58,914 nucleotides of DNA from Mesostigma viride (GCA_009746045.1 RPFO01002200.1:2501-61414); one strand, 5' to 3'. Positions 1 to 11,965 are shown, counted from the first letter of the stretch. Program-made: numbers and translations. The notes: generated by a model not told the origin, from the sequence alone.

Positions 1-284
1 AGAGGGAGAGGGAGAGGGAGAGGGAGAGGGAGAGGGAGAGGGAGAGGGAGAGGGAGAGGGAGAGGGAGAGGGAGAGGGAGAGGGAGAGGGAGAGGGAGAG
101 GGAGAGGGAGAGGAGAGGGAGAGGAGAGGGAGAGGGAGAGGGAGAGGGAGAGGGAGAGGGAGAGGGAGAGGGAGAGGGAGAGGGAGAGGGAGAGGGAGAG
201 GGAGAGGGAGAGGGAGAGGAGAGGGAGAGGGAGAGGGAGAGGGAGAGGGAGAGGGAGAGGGAGAGGGAGAGGGAGAGGGAGGGA
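1..284. repeat. GGGAGA hexanucleotide microsatellite, block 1
   Basis: Nearly pure GGGAGA repeats with a few one-base phase slips (for example near 112 and 218). One strand is entirely purine with mirror symmetry, a composition known to favour triplex (H-DNA) structures. The window opens inside this array, so its true left edge is not seen. Long Arg/Glu or Gly/Glu frames through it are repeat artefacts, not genes. Confidence 0.98.
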
Positions 285-714
285 AGCGTAAGCGTAAGCG
301 TAAGCGTAAGCGTAAGCGTAAGCGTAAGCGTAAGCGTAAGCGTAAGCGTAAGCGTAAGCGTAAGCGTAAGCGTAAGCGTACGCGTAAGCATAAGCATAAG
401 CGTAAGCGTAAGCGTAAGCGTAAGCATAAGCGTACGCGTAAGCATATGCGTACGCGTACGCGTACGCGTACGCGTAAGCGTACGCGTAAGCGTACGCGTA
501 AGCGTAAGCGTAAGCGTAAGCGTAAGCGTAAGCGTAAGCGTAAGCGTAAGCGTAAGCGTAAGCGTAAGCGTAAGCGTAAGCGTAAGCGTAAGCGTAAGCG
601 TAAGCGTAAGCGTAAGCGTAAGCGTAAGCGTAAGCGTTAGCGTCAGCGTAAGCGTAAGCGTAAGCGTAAGCGTAAGCGTAAGCGTAACCGTAAGCGTAAG
701 CGTAACCGTAAGAG
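285..714. repeat. GCGTAA hexanucleotide array, block 1
   Basis: Tandem GCGTAA units, some changed to GCATAA, GCGTAC or ACCGTA. The core 445-480 is alternating GCGTAC and self-complementary in places. It follows the GGGAGA block directly, and the same order recurs at 1438. It does not match known telomere repeats (TTTAGGG or TTAGGG). Confidence 0.97.
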
Positions 715-1437
715 GGATGGAGGGATGGATGGAGGGAGGGAGGGAGGGATGGAGGGAGGGAGGGAGGGAGGGAGGGAGGGAGGGAGGGAGGGAGGAGGAG
801 GGAGGGAGGGAGGGAGGGAGGAGAGGAGAGAGGGAGAGGGAGAGGGAGAGGGAGAGGGAGAGGGAGAGGGAGAGGGAGAGGGAGAGGGAGAGGGAGAGGG
901 AGAGGGAGAGGGAGAGGGAGAGGGAGAGGGAGAGGGAGAGGGAGAGGGAGAGGGAGAGGAGAGGGAGAGGGAGAGGGAGAGGGAGAGGGAGAGGGAGAGG
1001 GAGAGGGAGAGGGAGAGGGAGAGGGAGAGGGAGAGGGAGAGGGAGAGGGAGAGGGAGAGGGAGAGGGAGAGGAGAGGGAGAGGGAGAGGGAGGGCGTAAG
1101 CGGAGAGGGAGAGGGAGAGGGAGAGGGAGACGGAGACGGAGAGGGAGAGGGAGAGAGAGGAGAGGGAGAGGGAGAGGGAGAGGGAGAGGGAGAGGGAGAG
1201 GGAGAGGGAGAGGGAGAGGGAGAGGGAGAGGGAGAGGGAGAGGAGAGGGAGAGGGAGAGGGAGAGGGAGAGGGAGAGGGAGAGGGAGAGGGAGAGGGAGA
1301 GGGAGAGGGAGAGGGAGAGGGAGAGGGAGAGGGAGAGGGAGAGGGAGAGGGAGAGGGAGAGGGAGAGGGAGAGGGAGAGGGAGAGGGAGAGGGAGAGGAG
1401 AGGGAGAGGGAGAGGGAGAGGGAGAGGGAGAGGGAGG
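715..1437. repeat. GGGA/GGAT tract and second GGGAGA block
   Basis: GGGATGGA and GGGA units (715-835) pass into long GGGAGA repeats to 1437, broken once by a short GCGTAAGC piece near 1095 and by two GGAGAC variants near 1130. This is the second occurrence of the GGGAGA component. No coding potential beyond repeat frames. Confidence 0.97.
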
Positions 1438-1665
1438 GAAGCGTAAGCGTAAGCGTAAGCGTAAGCGTAAGCGTAAGCGTAAGCGTAAGCGTAAGCGTAA
1501 GCGTAAGCGTAAGCGTAAGCGTAAGCGTAAGCGTAAGCGTAAGCGTAAGCGTAAGCGTAAGCGTAAGCGTAAGCGTAAGCGTAAGCGTAAGCGTAACCGT
1601 AAGCGTAACCGTAAGCGTAACCGTAAGCGTAAGCGTAAGCGTAAGCGTAAGCGTAAGCGTAACCG
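1438..1665. repeat. GCGTAA hexanucleotide array, block 2
   Basis: Second GCGTAA block, purer than the first. Towards its right end it shows the same ACCGTAAGCGTA variant pattern as block 1, and it is followed by the same GAGGGATGGAGGG junction. This suggests the two blocks were copied as part of a larger unit. Confidence 0.97.
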
Positions 1666-1906
1666 TAAGAGGGATGGAGGGAGGGAGGGATGGAGGGAGG
1701 GAGGGAGGAAAGGAGAGGAGAGGGAGAGGGAGAGGGAGAGGAGAGGGAGAGGGAGAGGGAGAGGGAGAGGGAGAGGGAGAGGGAGAGGGAGAGGGAGAGG
1801 GAGAGGGAGAGGGAGAGGGAGAGGGAGAGGGAGAGGGAGAGGGAGAGGGAGAGGGAGAGGGAGAGGGAGAGGGAGAGGGAGAGGGAGAGGGAGAGGGAGA
1901 GGGAGG
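1666..1906. repeat. GGGATGGA junction and third GGGAGA block
   Basis: A short GGGATGGAGGGA junction followed by GGGAGA repeats ending sharply at about 1906, where unique sequence begins. It completes the second copy of the order GGGAGA, GCGTAA, GGGATGGA. Confidence 0.95.
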
Positions 1907-2750
1907 GTTTAGCCACATCGTGTTTTGTTCTTGGATTGATGACGCACCGCACGCAACGCTCGTGACCTGCACCCGCAGGCGAAAAATAACGAACCACAAT
2001 GATAGCATGGTTGTGAGTGACAATCGACGACATCACGCTACAAGGAGCATGACGCAAAAGGGATTAAAAATCCGCATGAAAAACCTGGTGAAAAATAAGA
2101 GGGAGAGGGGGGGGATCAATACCCTCACAACTCGGCATCATACCTGGCAACTTCTACATGGGAACTTGGAAAGAGAGCCGAGTTGTAATATGTCGACAGC
2201 ACTCACTTAGCCCCTGGAAGCTCGAATGGCGCTGGCTTTGTGGGTGTCTTCTTCTCCACCTTTGGCAGCGTCTGTTGGCCGTATTCCTGCATACAGATTG
2301 TATAGGGGGTCCGCGCCGAAAATCCATTGGATGAGGGAAATAGCTATCATTCCGAGACGACAGCACGCGGTTAATCAGCCAAGAAGCAGATTATAACGTC
2401 GCCGAAACATCCTGATCCATAATACCTGGACAGGTAGGAGATCTAGAAGCTTAAAGTGATTTTGAAAGGCATGCGGACATTCGCGAAAAATACGCAAGGC
2501 ACTTACTGGAGCTTTGTGCAAAGCGGCCGGAACGGGCCTCGCAACAATGGTAGGCGTTTTCGACTCTGCCTTCGCGGAGGTGACGAACTATGGGGGCTGC
2601 ACCCGCAGGCGAAAAACAACGTAGACCACAGTCGGCCACTGGCTACCACACCATCACGGTCACTGGACGTGCGGTGGCGGGCGTGGTGGGCGCATCCGGC
2701 GGTGCGCGCCTGCAAAACACCGCATCAATTACCTGGGCGGGCAGGGTGCG
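1907..2750. other. Unassigned sequence, no convincing gene
   Basis: Mixed-composition sequence with only short open frames. A motif reading GCACCCGCAGGCGAAAAA occurs twice (about 1970 and 2600), suggesting a short dispersed repeat or an old duplication. I see no domain or splice pattern that supports a gene. Confidence 0.5.
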
Positions 2751-3499
2751 CACCTTCCAAAGTCCCTGGTGTGTGTCAGTGCAGCGTCGACATGGCATGC
2801 GTGGAGGATATTTGCGTACGTACGACGAATCATGTGAAACGACTGGTCCAACCTGAAAAATTTTAAATTTTTGCCGTGTCCAGTAACGGTCCTAGGTTGC
2901 ACCCGCGGGCCGTTCCGACAGCTGTACAGAAAAGATCACAAAGATACGCCGCGCAACGACGCCTGTGCCCGGCAAATCATTTGTGAGCCCGGAACTGAAC
3001 AGTCACTGCAAATGTCGAGTATTTATTGCTCCATCCCCACAAAAAAGCGTTCCGGACCTGTTCGAAGCGAAGAGCACTGACAGGGATCGGACCCGAGCCA
3101 GATTTGTGTGCGGACCATGATGGCTGGCCTCCCTCACTCCGCAACCTCACTCTGGACGCAGGTTCGAATCCTGTCAGTGCTATTCGCTTCGAACAGTTCC
3201 GGAACGCTTTTTTTGGGGGGTGGAGCAATAGATTTTCGACGTTTGTAGTGACTGTTCAGTTCCCGACTCACATTTGCCGGGCACTGGCGTCATTCCGCGG
3301 CGTATCTTTCTGATCTATTCTGTACAGCTGCCGGAACGGCCCGCGGGTGCAACCTAGGACCGTTACTGGACACGGCAAAAATTCAAAATTTTTTTAGGTT
3401 GGACCAGTCGTTTCACATGATTCGTCGTACGTACGCAAATATCCTCCACGCATGCCATGTCGACGCTGCACTGACACACACCAGGGACTTTGGAAGGTG
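2751..3499. repeat. ~750-bp inverted repeat (foldback)
   Basis: The sequence from 2751 reads back as its reverse complement ending at 3499, with the axis near 3125. Matching landmarks include CACCTTCCAAAGTCCCTGG against its complement at 3480-3499, CGTACGTACG in both arms, and the CAGTAACGGTCCTAGG/CCTAGGACCGTTACTG pair. The arms differ by scattered substitutions and small indels, so this is an old palindrome or a compact foldback/MITE-type element. The centre holds a tRNA-3'-end-like hairpin. Confidence 0.9.
3073..3181. other. tRNA-like hairpin at the palindrome centre
   Basis: The right end carries GGTTCGAATCC, a good match to the tRNA T-loop/B-box, followed by CAGTGCT, which pairs with AGCACTG at the left end like a 7-bp acceptor stem. 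The left end, read on the other strand, carries GGTCCGATCC before the same stem. I see no proper D-arm, A-box or anticodon arm, so this is not called as a tRNA gene. It is probably a tRNA-derived or coincidental B-box module inside the inverted repeat. Confidence 0.4.
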
Positions 3500-4406
3500 C
3501 CGTAAGAATTGTCTTGCGAAATGAAAGCTTAGCCGTATGCACTGTTCTGAAAAAATCTGATTTGTAAAAATGGAGAAAAAAAAAAAAAGGGAAAAAAACT
3601 AAAAAAAAAGAACCCTGAAAACTGACATGCCGCAAAAAGGATTCGACACGGCGACTGCCGGTCTCATCCAGGTATTGGGGTAGGGTGTAGATCCCCACCG
3701 GGGGTGTAGATCCCCCTGCTATTCGCTCGAACAGTTCTGGATGTACCAACCTACATGCTATTGTACAATATATAGTGGTAACGGAGAATAAAAAATGAAG
3801 AGACGACAAGAATGCCTTTGCACCAATAGGAGTCGACACTGCGTGTTCAGACTCCCAAGTACTCGGGCACCCACACCTGCCGGGGGAGTACATTGTAATG
3901 CTATTCACTAGAACAGTTCCGGATGTAGCGTTAGTGATGATGTTGTACAATATATTTCAATCACGTTTGTCAGAGTGTGCGTTTTTCCGACATGTAGGGC
4001 AGGTTGTACAACATTCTGTGCGCCAACCATGTGTACTACATGTATCGATTAGTATCACTACATGTATATTCCATCATGATCGCAGGATTAGTAACTACTG
4101 GGCTACATGTTAGTGTACCCTTACTAGGCTACTATGTAGAACCTTCAGAACCTGATTCTACCTTCCAAAATTCTAATTATGCGCCATGGATCAGTTCTGA
4201 AATGTAGAACGAGCCTACGTGGAGGGCATGACATCAGTCCAGCTGGCACCGCCGCGCACCATGACCGAGGGAACACGCCGTCACGTGCATGTAATGCAAT
4301 GTTTGGAGACGACGGGCATGCATGCATGGTTAAGGGGACTCGGCGCGGCGAATATTTTCCGCGCCAAAAAAATTCCGCGGTACCCTCCGTACCGTGAAAA
4401 GTGGGT
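3500..4406. other. Unassigned sequence with dispersed GCTATTCGCT motif
   Basis: No credible gene. A motif of the form GCTATTCGCT-CGAACAGTTC-GGA recurs near 3178, 3717 and 3898, so pieces of the neighbouring palindrome family are scattered here. Palindromic TACATGTA-rich sequence lies at 4030-4070. An A-rich tract occupies 3575-3610. Confidence 0.5.
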
Positions 4407-4554
4407 GCACGGTGCGCGCACCCCTTGCGGAAGTGGCCATGGCGACTGCTTTTAGACGAAACGTGACAAATCTGGCTCGCGGAAAGCAGAAAAAATGCTC
4501 GATTCTTGGAGAAAATTAGTTACTGATTCTAATTTATGGTGGGATAGTTGCGAT

Positions 4555-4953
4555 CTATAATGTCGCGGGCTCTTTTTCTTTACCATCGGCAGGGGGGTCC
4601 GGCCTGAATTTCTGTCGGGATGAATAAAGTATAATTGATGCCTGCAGGTGTGATTGTCGATTGTTGCCAGTTTTGATGGTCGTAAGGAAAGCTAGTTTAA
4701 TGATGTTTCTAAAGCCGTAAAAATTCCCGCTGCTATCTTTACCTTTCCCGTCATTTTGCGGTAAGATAACATTAGGCCTGCGCGATGCGCGCCCGACCTC
4801 TCCATGAAAGGGTGGCCTTTCTTGTGCGCCTGGGCACGAATAAATGCCCGTTATGGTACGTTCTTGTATTAAACGTCCTAAGATAGCGCTTTCCTGCTTT
4901 CTTAGCTCGTTGAGCGTAAGCTTTTTGCCTTCTTTCCGGCCAGATGCAGCCAT
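4555..4953 (-). CDS. Small ORF inside foldback TIR, unknown function
   Basis: A 132-codon frame reading outward from the element, starting MAASGRKEGKKL. I recognise no domain. It is basic, with a conserved central stretch NVILPQNDGKGKDSSGNFYG that is also preserved in the damaged copy in the right terminal repeat (around 12150-12210). The frame lies downstream of a TATA-like box within the same repeat. A second frame (4902-5084, minus) overlaps its start, so an upstream exon is possible. It may be a conserved element-encoded protein or simply part of a long terminal repeat preserved by recent duplication. No function is proposed. Confidence 0.35.
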   Translation of the reverse strand: MAASGRKEGKKLTLNELRKQESAILGRLIQERTITGIYSCPGAQERPPFHGEVGRASRRPNVILPQNDGKGKDSSGNFYGFRNIIKLAFLTTIKTGNNRQSHLQASIILYSSRQKFRPDPPADGKEKEPATL

Positions 4954-5393
4954 GAAGTTGCGGGTCCTGGCGCTGCATCGCTGGATTCCTGGATGTTTTT
5001 AAGCAAGTTCGTCTGTGACGTGGCTGGCTTTCTGCAGCGCGTGGCCCACAACCTGTCGGGAAGGTGTAATGCTTTTATTTCCATGCTTCTCTGAAATTTC
5101 TTGTGCTTTATAGACAGTTGTGTTCGAGGAAATTCACGCGGTCTTCCTAAGCAGCGGCATCATTTTCCCCAGACACTGACGAGCTGGCACCTGTCTCCTA
5201 AAGAGAGCGGCTCGTGCTTGTTAGAAAGGAGGCAGTGTGCATTTTGCGGGACACAATGCTTTGGTGGCACATGCGTCAGGTAGGCTGTTCCAATGGTCTC
5301 TTCACCTTTCCCACTGAGTAAATGTTAGCATTTGTCATGCTAACCAGAGCAGCTAGCCACAGGTTGGCTGGATAAAAAGTCAGCTTATTTTCT

Positions 5394-5402
5394 CTTTATA
5401 TA
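5394..5402 (-). promoter_or_regulatory. TATA-like box in left TIR
   Basis: Reads TATATAAAG on the minus strand, about 440 bp upstream of the start of the 132-codon ORF and pointing out of the element. The same box is present in the right repeat. Conservation in both ends makes a promoter plausible, but nothing here proves transcription. Confidence 0.4.
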
Positions 5403-5434
5403 CTGCGTGTGTGGTCCTCCACGTGTCCGGCTTG

Positions 5435-8258
5435 CCATGATGACACCATGGGAGCCTAAATCCTCCTCATGAATTACATAAATGCCAACCATGTACGTAG
5501 GCCAGCCATGGAGACACCATGGGAGCCTAAATCCTCCTCATGAATTACATAAATGCCAACCATGTACGTAGGCCAGCCATGGAGACACCATGGGAGCCTG
5601 AGTCCTCATCATTTTTTTTTTCTTTGACATCCATGTACGTAGGCCAGCCATGATGACACCATGGGAGCCTGAATCCTCCTCATTAATTACATACATGCCA
5701 TCCATGTACGTACACGGGCCATGATGACACCATGGGAGCCTGAATCCTCATCATTTACTATTCCTTGACATCCAGGTACGTAGACGGGCCATGATGACAC
5801 CATGGGAGCCTGAATCCTCATCATTAGTTACATAAATGCCAACCATGTACGTAGACAAGCCATGATGACACCATGGGAGCCTGAATCCTCATCATTGATT
5901 ACATAAATGCCATCCATGTACGTAGACGGGCGATGATGACACCATGGGAGCCTGAATCCTCATCATTAATTACATAAATGCCATCCATGTACGTAGACGG
6001 GCCATGATGACACCATGGGAGCCTGAATCCTCATCATTAATTACATAAATGCCATCCATGTACGTACACGGGCAATGATGACACCATGGGAGCCTGAATC
6101 CTCATCATTAATTACATAAATGCCATTCATGTTCGTAGACGGGCCATGATGACACCATGGGAGCCTGAATCCTCATCATTAACTACATACATGCCATCCA
6201 TGTACGTACACGGGCCATGATGACACCATGGGAGCCTGAATCCTCATCATTTACTATTCCTTGACATCCATGTACGTAGGCCAGCCATGGAGACACCATG
6301 GGAGCCTGAATCCTCCTCATTAATTACATAAATGCCAACCATGTACGTAGACAAGCCATGATGACACCAATGGAGCCTGAATCCTCTTCATTTACTATTC
6401 CTTGACATCCATGTACGTAGACGGGCCATGATGACACCATGGGAGCCTGAATCCTCATCATTTATTACATAAATGCCATTCATGTACGTAGACGGGCCAT
6501 GATGACACCATGGGAGCCTGAATCCTCATCATTAATTACATACATGCCATCCATGTACGTAGGCCATGCAGCCATGATGACACCATGGGAGCCTAAATCC
6601 TCCTCATTAATTACATAAATGCCAACCATGTACGTAGACGGGCCATGATGACACCATGGGAGCCTGAATCCTCATCATTTTTTTTTTCTTTGACATCCAT
6701 GTACGTAGGCCAGCCATGATGACACCATGGGAGCCTGAATCCTCGTCATTTTTTTTTCTTTGACATCCATGTACGTAGACGGGCCATGATGACACCATGG
6801 GAGCCTTGAATCCTCATCATTAATTACATACATGCCATCCATGTACGTAGGCCAGCCATGATGACACCATGGGAGCCTAAATCCTCCTCATTAATTACAT
6901 AAATGCCAACCATGTACATAGGCCAGCCATGGAGACACCATGGGAGCCTGAATCCTCCTCATTAATTACATACATGCCAACCATGTACGTAGACAAGCCA
7001 TGATGACACCATGGGAGCCTGAATCCTCATCATTTACTTTTCCTTGACATCCATGTACGTAGACGGGCCATGATGACACCATGGGAGCCTGAATCCTCAT
7101 CATTAATAACATAAATGCCATCCATGTACGTAGGCCAGCCATGATGACACCATGGGAGCCTAAATCCTCCTCATTAATTACATAAATGCCAACCATGTAC
7201 GTAGACAAGCCATGATGACACCATGGGAGCCTGAATCCTAATCATTAATTACATACATGCCATCCATGTACGTACACGGGCCATGATGACACCATGGGAG
7301 CCTAAATCCTCCTCATTTTTTTTTCTTTGACATCCATGTACGTAGACGGGCCATGATGACACCATGGGAGCCTGAATCCTCATCATTAATTACATAAATG
7401 ACATCCATGTACGTAGACAAGCCATGATGACACCAATGGAGCCTGAATCCTCATCATTAATTACATAAATGCCATCCATGTACGTACACAGGCGATGATG
7501 ACACCATGGGAGCCTAAATCCTCCTCATGAATTACATAAATGCCAACCATGTACATAGGCCAGCCATGGAGAGTCACACCATGGGAGCCTGAATCCTCCT
7601 CATTAATTACATACATGCCAACCATGTACGTAGACAAGCCATGATGACACCATGGGAGCCTGAATCCTCATCATTTACTTTTCCTTGACATCCATGTACG
7701 TAGACGGGCCATGATGACACCATGGGAGCCTGAATCCTCATCATTAATAACATAAATGCCATCCATGTACGTAGGCCAGCCATGATGACACCATGGGAGC
7801 CTGAATCCTCATCATTTACTATTCCTTGACATCCATGTACGTAGGCCAGCCATGGAGACACCATGGGAGCCTGAATCCTCCTCATTAATTACATAAATGC
7901 CAACCATGTACGTAGACAAGCCATGATGACACCATGGGAGCCTGAATCCTAATCATTTACTATTCCTTGACATCCATGTACGTAGACGGGCCATGATGAC
8001 ACCATGGGAGCCTGAATCCTCATCATTTACTATTCCTTGACATCCATGTACGTAGGCCAGCCATGGAGACACCATGGGAGCCTGAATCCTCATCATTAAT
8101 TACATACTTGCCATTCATGTACGTAGACAAGCCATGATGACACCATGGGAGCCTGAATCCTCATCATTTACTACTCCTTGACATCCATGTACGTAGGCCA
8201 GCCATGGAGACACCATGGGAGCCTGAATCCTCCTCATTAATTACATAAATGCCAACCA
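5435..8258. repeat. ~70-bp satellite, left arm of foldback core
   Basis: About 40 tandem copies of a 65-72 bp unit containing CCATGGGAGCCTGAATCCTC and CCATGTACGTAG. Two spacer versions alternate irregularly: one with TTAATTACATAAATGCCA, the other with TTTACTATTCCTTGACAT or a T-run plus CTTTGACAT. Unit variants recur in blocks (for example 6960-7200 against 7605-7890), pointing to segmental duplication within the array. Frames running through it (repeats of SHGVIMAGLRTW) are artefacts. Confidence 0.97.
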
Positions 8259-10590
8259 ATGCTCCCATGGTGTCATCATGGCTTGTCTACGTACATGGAT
8301 GGCATTTATGTAATTAATGATGAGGATTCAGGCTCCCATGGGGTCATCATGGCTTGTCTACGTACATGGTTGGCATTTATGTAATTAATGAGGAGGATTC
8401 AGGCTCCCATGGTGTCTCCATGGCTGGCCTACGTACATGGATGGCATTTATGTAATTAATGAGGAGGATTTAGGCTCCCATGGTGTCATCATGGCCCGTC
8501 TACGTACATGGATGGCCTTTATGTAATTAATGATGAGGATTCAGGCTCCCATGGTGTCATCATGGCCCGTCTACGTACATGGATGTCATTTATGTAATTA
8601 ATGATGAGGATTCAGGCTCCCATGGTGTCGTCATGGCCCGTCTACGTACATGGATGTCAAAGAAAAAAAAATGATGAGGATTCAGGCTCCCATGGGGTCA
8701 TCATGGCCCGTCTACGTACATGGATGTCAAGGAATAGTAAATGATGAGGATTCAGGCTCCCATGGTGTCTCCATGGCTGGCCTACGTATGTACATGGATG
8801 TCAAAGAAAACAAAATGATGAGGATTCAGGCTCCCATGGTGTCATCATGGCCCGTCTACGTACATGGATGTCAAGGAATAGTAAATGATGAGGATTCAGG
8901 CTCCCATGGTGTCATCATGGCCTGTCTACGTACATGGATGGCATGTATGTAATTAATGATGAGGATTCAGGCTCCATTGGTGTCATCATGGCTTGTCTAC
9001 GTATGTACATGGATGTCAAAGAAAAAAAAATGATGAGGATTCAGGCTCCCATGGTGTCATCATGGCTTGTCTACGTACATGGTTGGCATTTATGTAATTA
9101 ATGAGGAGGATTCAGGCTCCCATGGTGTCTCCATGGCTGGCCTACGTACATGGATGGCATTTATGTATTTAATGATGAGGATTCAGGCTCCCATGGTGTC
9201 ATCATGGCTTGTCTACCTACATGGTTGGCATTTATGTAACCTGAATCCTCTCATAAAAAAAATGAAGAGGATTCAGGCTCCATTGGTGTCATCATGGCTG
9301 GCCTACGTACATGGATGTCAAGGAATAGTAAATGATGAGGATTCAGGCTCCCATGGTGTCTCCATGGCTGGCCTACGTACATGGATGGCATTTATGTATT
9401 TAATGATGAGGATTCAGGCTCCCATGGTGTCATCATGGCTTGTCTACCTACATGGTTGGCATTTATGTAATTAATGAGGAGGATTTAGGCTCCCATGGTG
9501 TCATCATCGCCCGTCTACGTACATGGATGGCATTTATGTAATTAATGATGAGGATTCAGGCTCCCATGGTGTCATCATGGCCCGTCTACGTACATGGATG
9601 TCAAGGAATAGTAAATGATGAGGATTCAGGCTCCCATGGTGTCTCCATGGCCCGTCTACGTACATGAATGGCAAGTATGTAATTAATGATGAGGATTCAG
9701 GCTCCCATGGTGTCATCATGGCCCGTCTACGTACATGGATGTCATTTATGTAATTAATGATGAGGATTCAGGCTCCCATGGTGTCATCATGGCCCGTCTA
9801 CGTACATGGATGTCAAAGAAAAAAAAATGATGAGGATTCAGGCTCCCATGGGGTCATCATGGCTTGTCTACGTACATGGATGGCATGTATGTAATTAATG
9901 AGGAGGATTCAGGCTCCCATGGTGTCTCCATGGCTGGCCTACGTACATGGATGTCAAGGAATAGTAAATCATGAGGATTCAGGCTCCCATGGTGTCATCA
10001 TGGCCCGTCCACGTACATGGATGTCAAGGAATAGTAAATGATGAGTATTCAGGCTCCCATGGTGTCATCATGGCCTGTCTACGTACATGGATGGCATGTA
10101 TGTAATTAATGATGAGGATTCAGGCTCCATTGGTGTCATCATGGCTGGCCTACGTATGTACATGGATGTCAAAGAAAACAAAATGATGAGGATTCAGGCT
10201 CCCATGGTGTCATCATGGCCCGTCTACGTACATGGATGTCAAGGAATAGTAAATGATGAGGATTCAGGCTCCCATGGTGTCATCATGGCCCGTCTACGTA
10301 CATGGATGTCAAGGAATAGTAAATGATGAGGATTCAGGCTCCCATGGTGTCATCATGGCCTGTCTACGTACATGGATGGCATGTATGTAATTAATGATGA
10401 GGATTCAGGCTCCATTGGTGTCATCATGGCTGGCCTACGTATGTACATGGATGTCAAAGAAAACAAAATGATGAGGATTCAGGCTCCATTGGTGTCATCA
10501 TGGCCCGTCTACGTACATGGGTGGCATTTATGTATTTAATGATGAGGATTTAGGCTCCCATGGGGTCATCATGGCTTGTCTACGTACATG
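8259..10590. repeat. ~70-bp satellite, right arm, inverted
   Basis: The same satellite as 5435-8258 in reverse-complement orientation, about 33 copies. The switch is abrupt (GCCAACCAATGCTCCCATGG at 8251-8270). The array ends at about 10590 in AT-rich sequence. Confidence 0.97.
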
Positions 10591-10856
10591 GAGTCATATT
10601 GATTCATGGAACAATGAGATACCATTCTTAATTGAAAATTGTTCTTGATACTTTCACATGCATGCCCGGAATCGTGAATTTGTGCGGGTTTCCATGATGA
10701 CAATCCTCATTGAATTCTTGAGCACACAATATTGAGCAATTTAGGGGCACTTCGGCAATGTTGACCATTTTCATTCATGATAAAATTAACATTTAATGCA
10801 ATAAATACATATTCCACTCATTTTAATAAACCATGCAAAAACTTTACAAGCACGCT
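10591..10856. other. AT-rich spacer in foldback, no gene seen
   Basis: Unique AT-rich sequence between the satellite and the GCATGCATGCG minisatellite. It has no partner on the left side of the element. No ORF or motif of note. Confidence 0.6.
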
Positions 10857-11292
10857 CAAGCTAGGGGTGGGCTGGCATGCACGCGTGGGTGTGGGGGTGG
10901 GCTGGCATGCATGCGTGGGTGTGGGGGTGGGCTAGCCTGCATGCGTGGGTGTGTGGGGGGCTGGCATGCATGCGTGGGTGTGGGTGGGGGGCTAGCATGC
11001 ATGCGTAAGTGTGGGGGGGGCTGGCATGCATGCGTGGGTGTGTATGGGGGCTGGCATGCATGCGTGGGTGTGTGTGTGGGGCTAGCATGCATGCGTGGGT
11101 GTGGGGGGGGCTGTCATGCATGCGTGGGTGTGGGGGGGGCTGGCATGCATGCGTGGGTGTGTGGGGGGGCTAGCATGCATGCGTGGGTGGGGGGTGGGCT
11201 AGCATGCATGCGTGGGTGTGAGTGTGGGCTAGCATGCATGCGTGGGTGTGGGGGTGGGCTAGCATGCATGCGTGGGTGTGGGGGGGGCTAGC
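10857..11292. repeat. ~30-bp minisatellite (GCATGCATGCGTGGGTGTG)
   Basis: About 14 copies of a G/T-rich ~30-bp unit centred on the palindrome GCATGCATGC followed by GTGGGTGTGGGGG. It lies only in the right half of the foldback. Cys/His/Gly-rich frames across it are repeat artefacts. Confidence 0.95.
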
Positions 11293-11508
11293 ACGCCCCA
11301 CCCCTCCATCGGCACAGCCAGCCTTGTGAGTCTACCCTTAACAACAAGGCTGGTAGGACGACACGCCTGAGCAGCATATGTCATGCCTATCTCAGGCTAA
11401 TAATGTGTGATTTTGTGCCAACAACCAAGTTGTTCCACCCAACAACACATTATAAACCCTCTTCCAAAATGCCCAACAAGCCGGACACGTGGAGGACCAC
11501 ACACGCAG

Positions 11509-11517
11509 TATATAAAG
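11509..11517 (+). promoter_or_regulatory. TATA-like box in right TIR
   Basis: TATATAAAG reading outward (plus strand), the mirror of the box at 5394-5402. It lies about 450 bp before the damaged ORF copy. Confidence 0.35.
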
Positions 11518-11965
11518 AGAAAATAAGCTGACTTTTTATCCAGCCAACCTGTGGCTAGCTGCTCTGGTTAGCATGACAAATGCTAACATTTACTCAGTGG
11601 GAAAGGTGAAGAGACCATTGGAACAGCCTACCTGACGCATGTGCCACCAAAGCATTGTGTCCCGCAAAATGCACACTGCCTCCTTTCTAACAAGCACGAG
11701 CCGCTCTCTTTAGGAGACAGGTGCCAGCTCGTCAGTGTCTGGGGAAAATGATGCCGCTGCTTAGGAAGACCGCGTGAATTTCCTCGAACACAACTGTCTA
11801 TAAAGCACAAGAAATTTCAGAGAAGCATGGAAATAAAAGCATTACACCTTCCCGACAGGTTGCGGGCCACGCGCTGCAGAAAGCCAGCCACGTCACAGAC
11901 GATTAACTAGCTAAAAGACACCCAGGAATCCAGCGATGCAGCGCCAGGACCCGCAACTTTCTGGC

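Larger units (their letters stand above)
4407..5434. repeat. Left terminal inverted repeat of foldback
   Basis: Reverse complement of 11477-12511, with small indels and substitutions. It holds an outward-facing ORF (4555-4953, minus strand) and an outward-facing TATATAAAG box (minus strand, 5394-5402) close to its inner edge. The repeat stops where the satellite core begins. Confidence 0.9.

Noticed and set aside
1-714. Telomere or subtelomere end
   Set aside because: Neither GGGAGA nor GCGTAA is a known telomeric repeat, and the window start is an arbitrary cut.
446-2210. Long Arg/Glu, Arg/Lys and Ser/Val open frames
   Set aside because: They are translations of hexanucleotide arrays, which stay open in several frames by composition alone.
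3073-3181. Functional tRNA gene
   Set aside because: Only the B-box and acceptor-like ends fit; no D-arm, A-box or anticodon stem of proper spacing is visible.
5435-10590. Many ORFs of 60-135 codons with repeated SHGVIMAGLRTW
   Set aside because: Frames through the ~70-bp satellite on both arms; they change with unit length and have no independent start or end.
5435-10590. Possible CRISPR-like array
   Set aside because: Units of 65-72 bp are continuous satellite with no unique spacers of constant length, and the context is eukaryotic.
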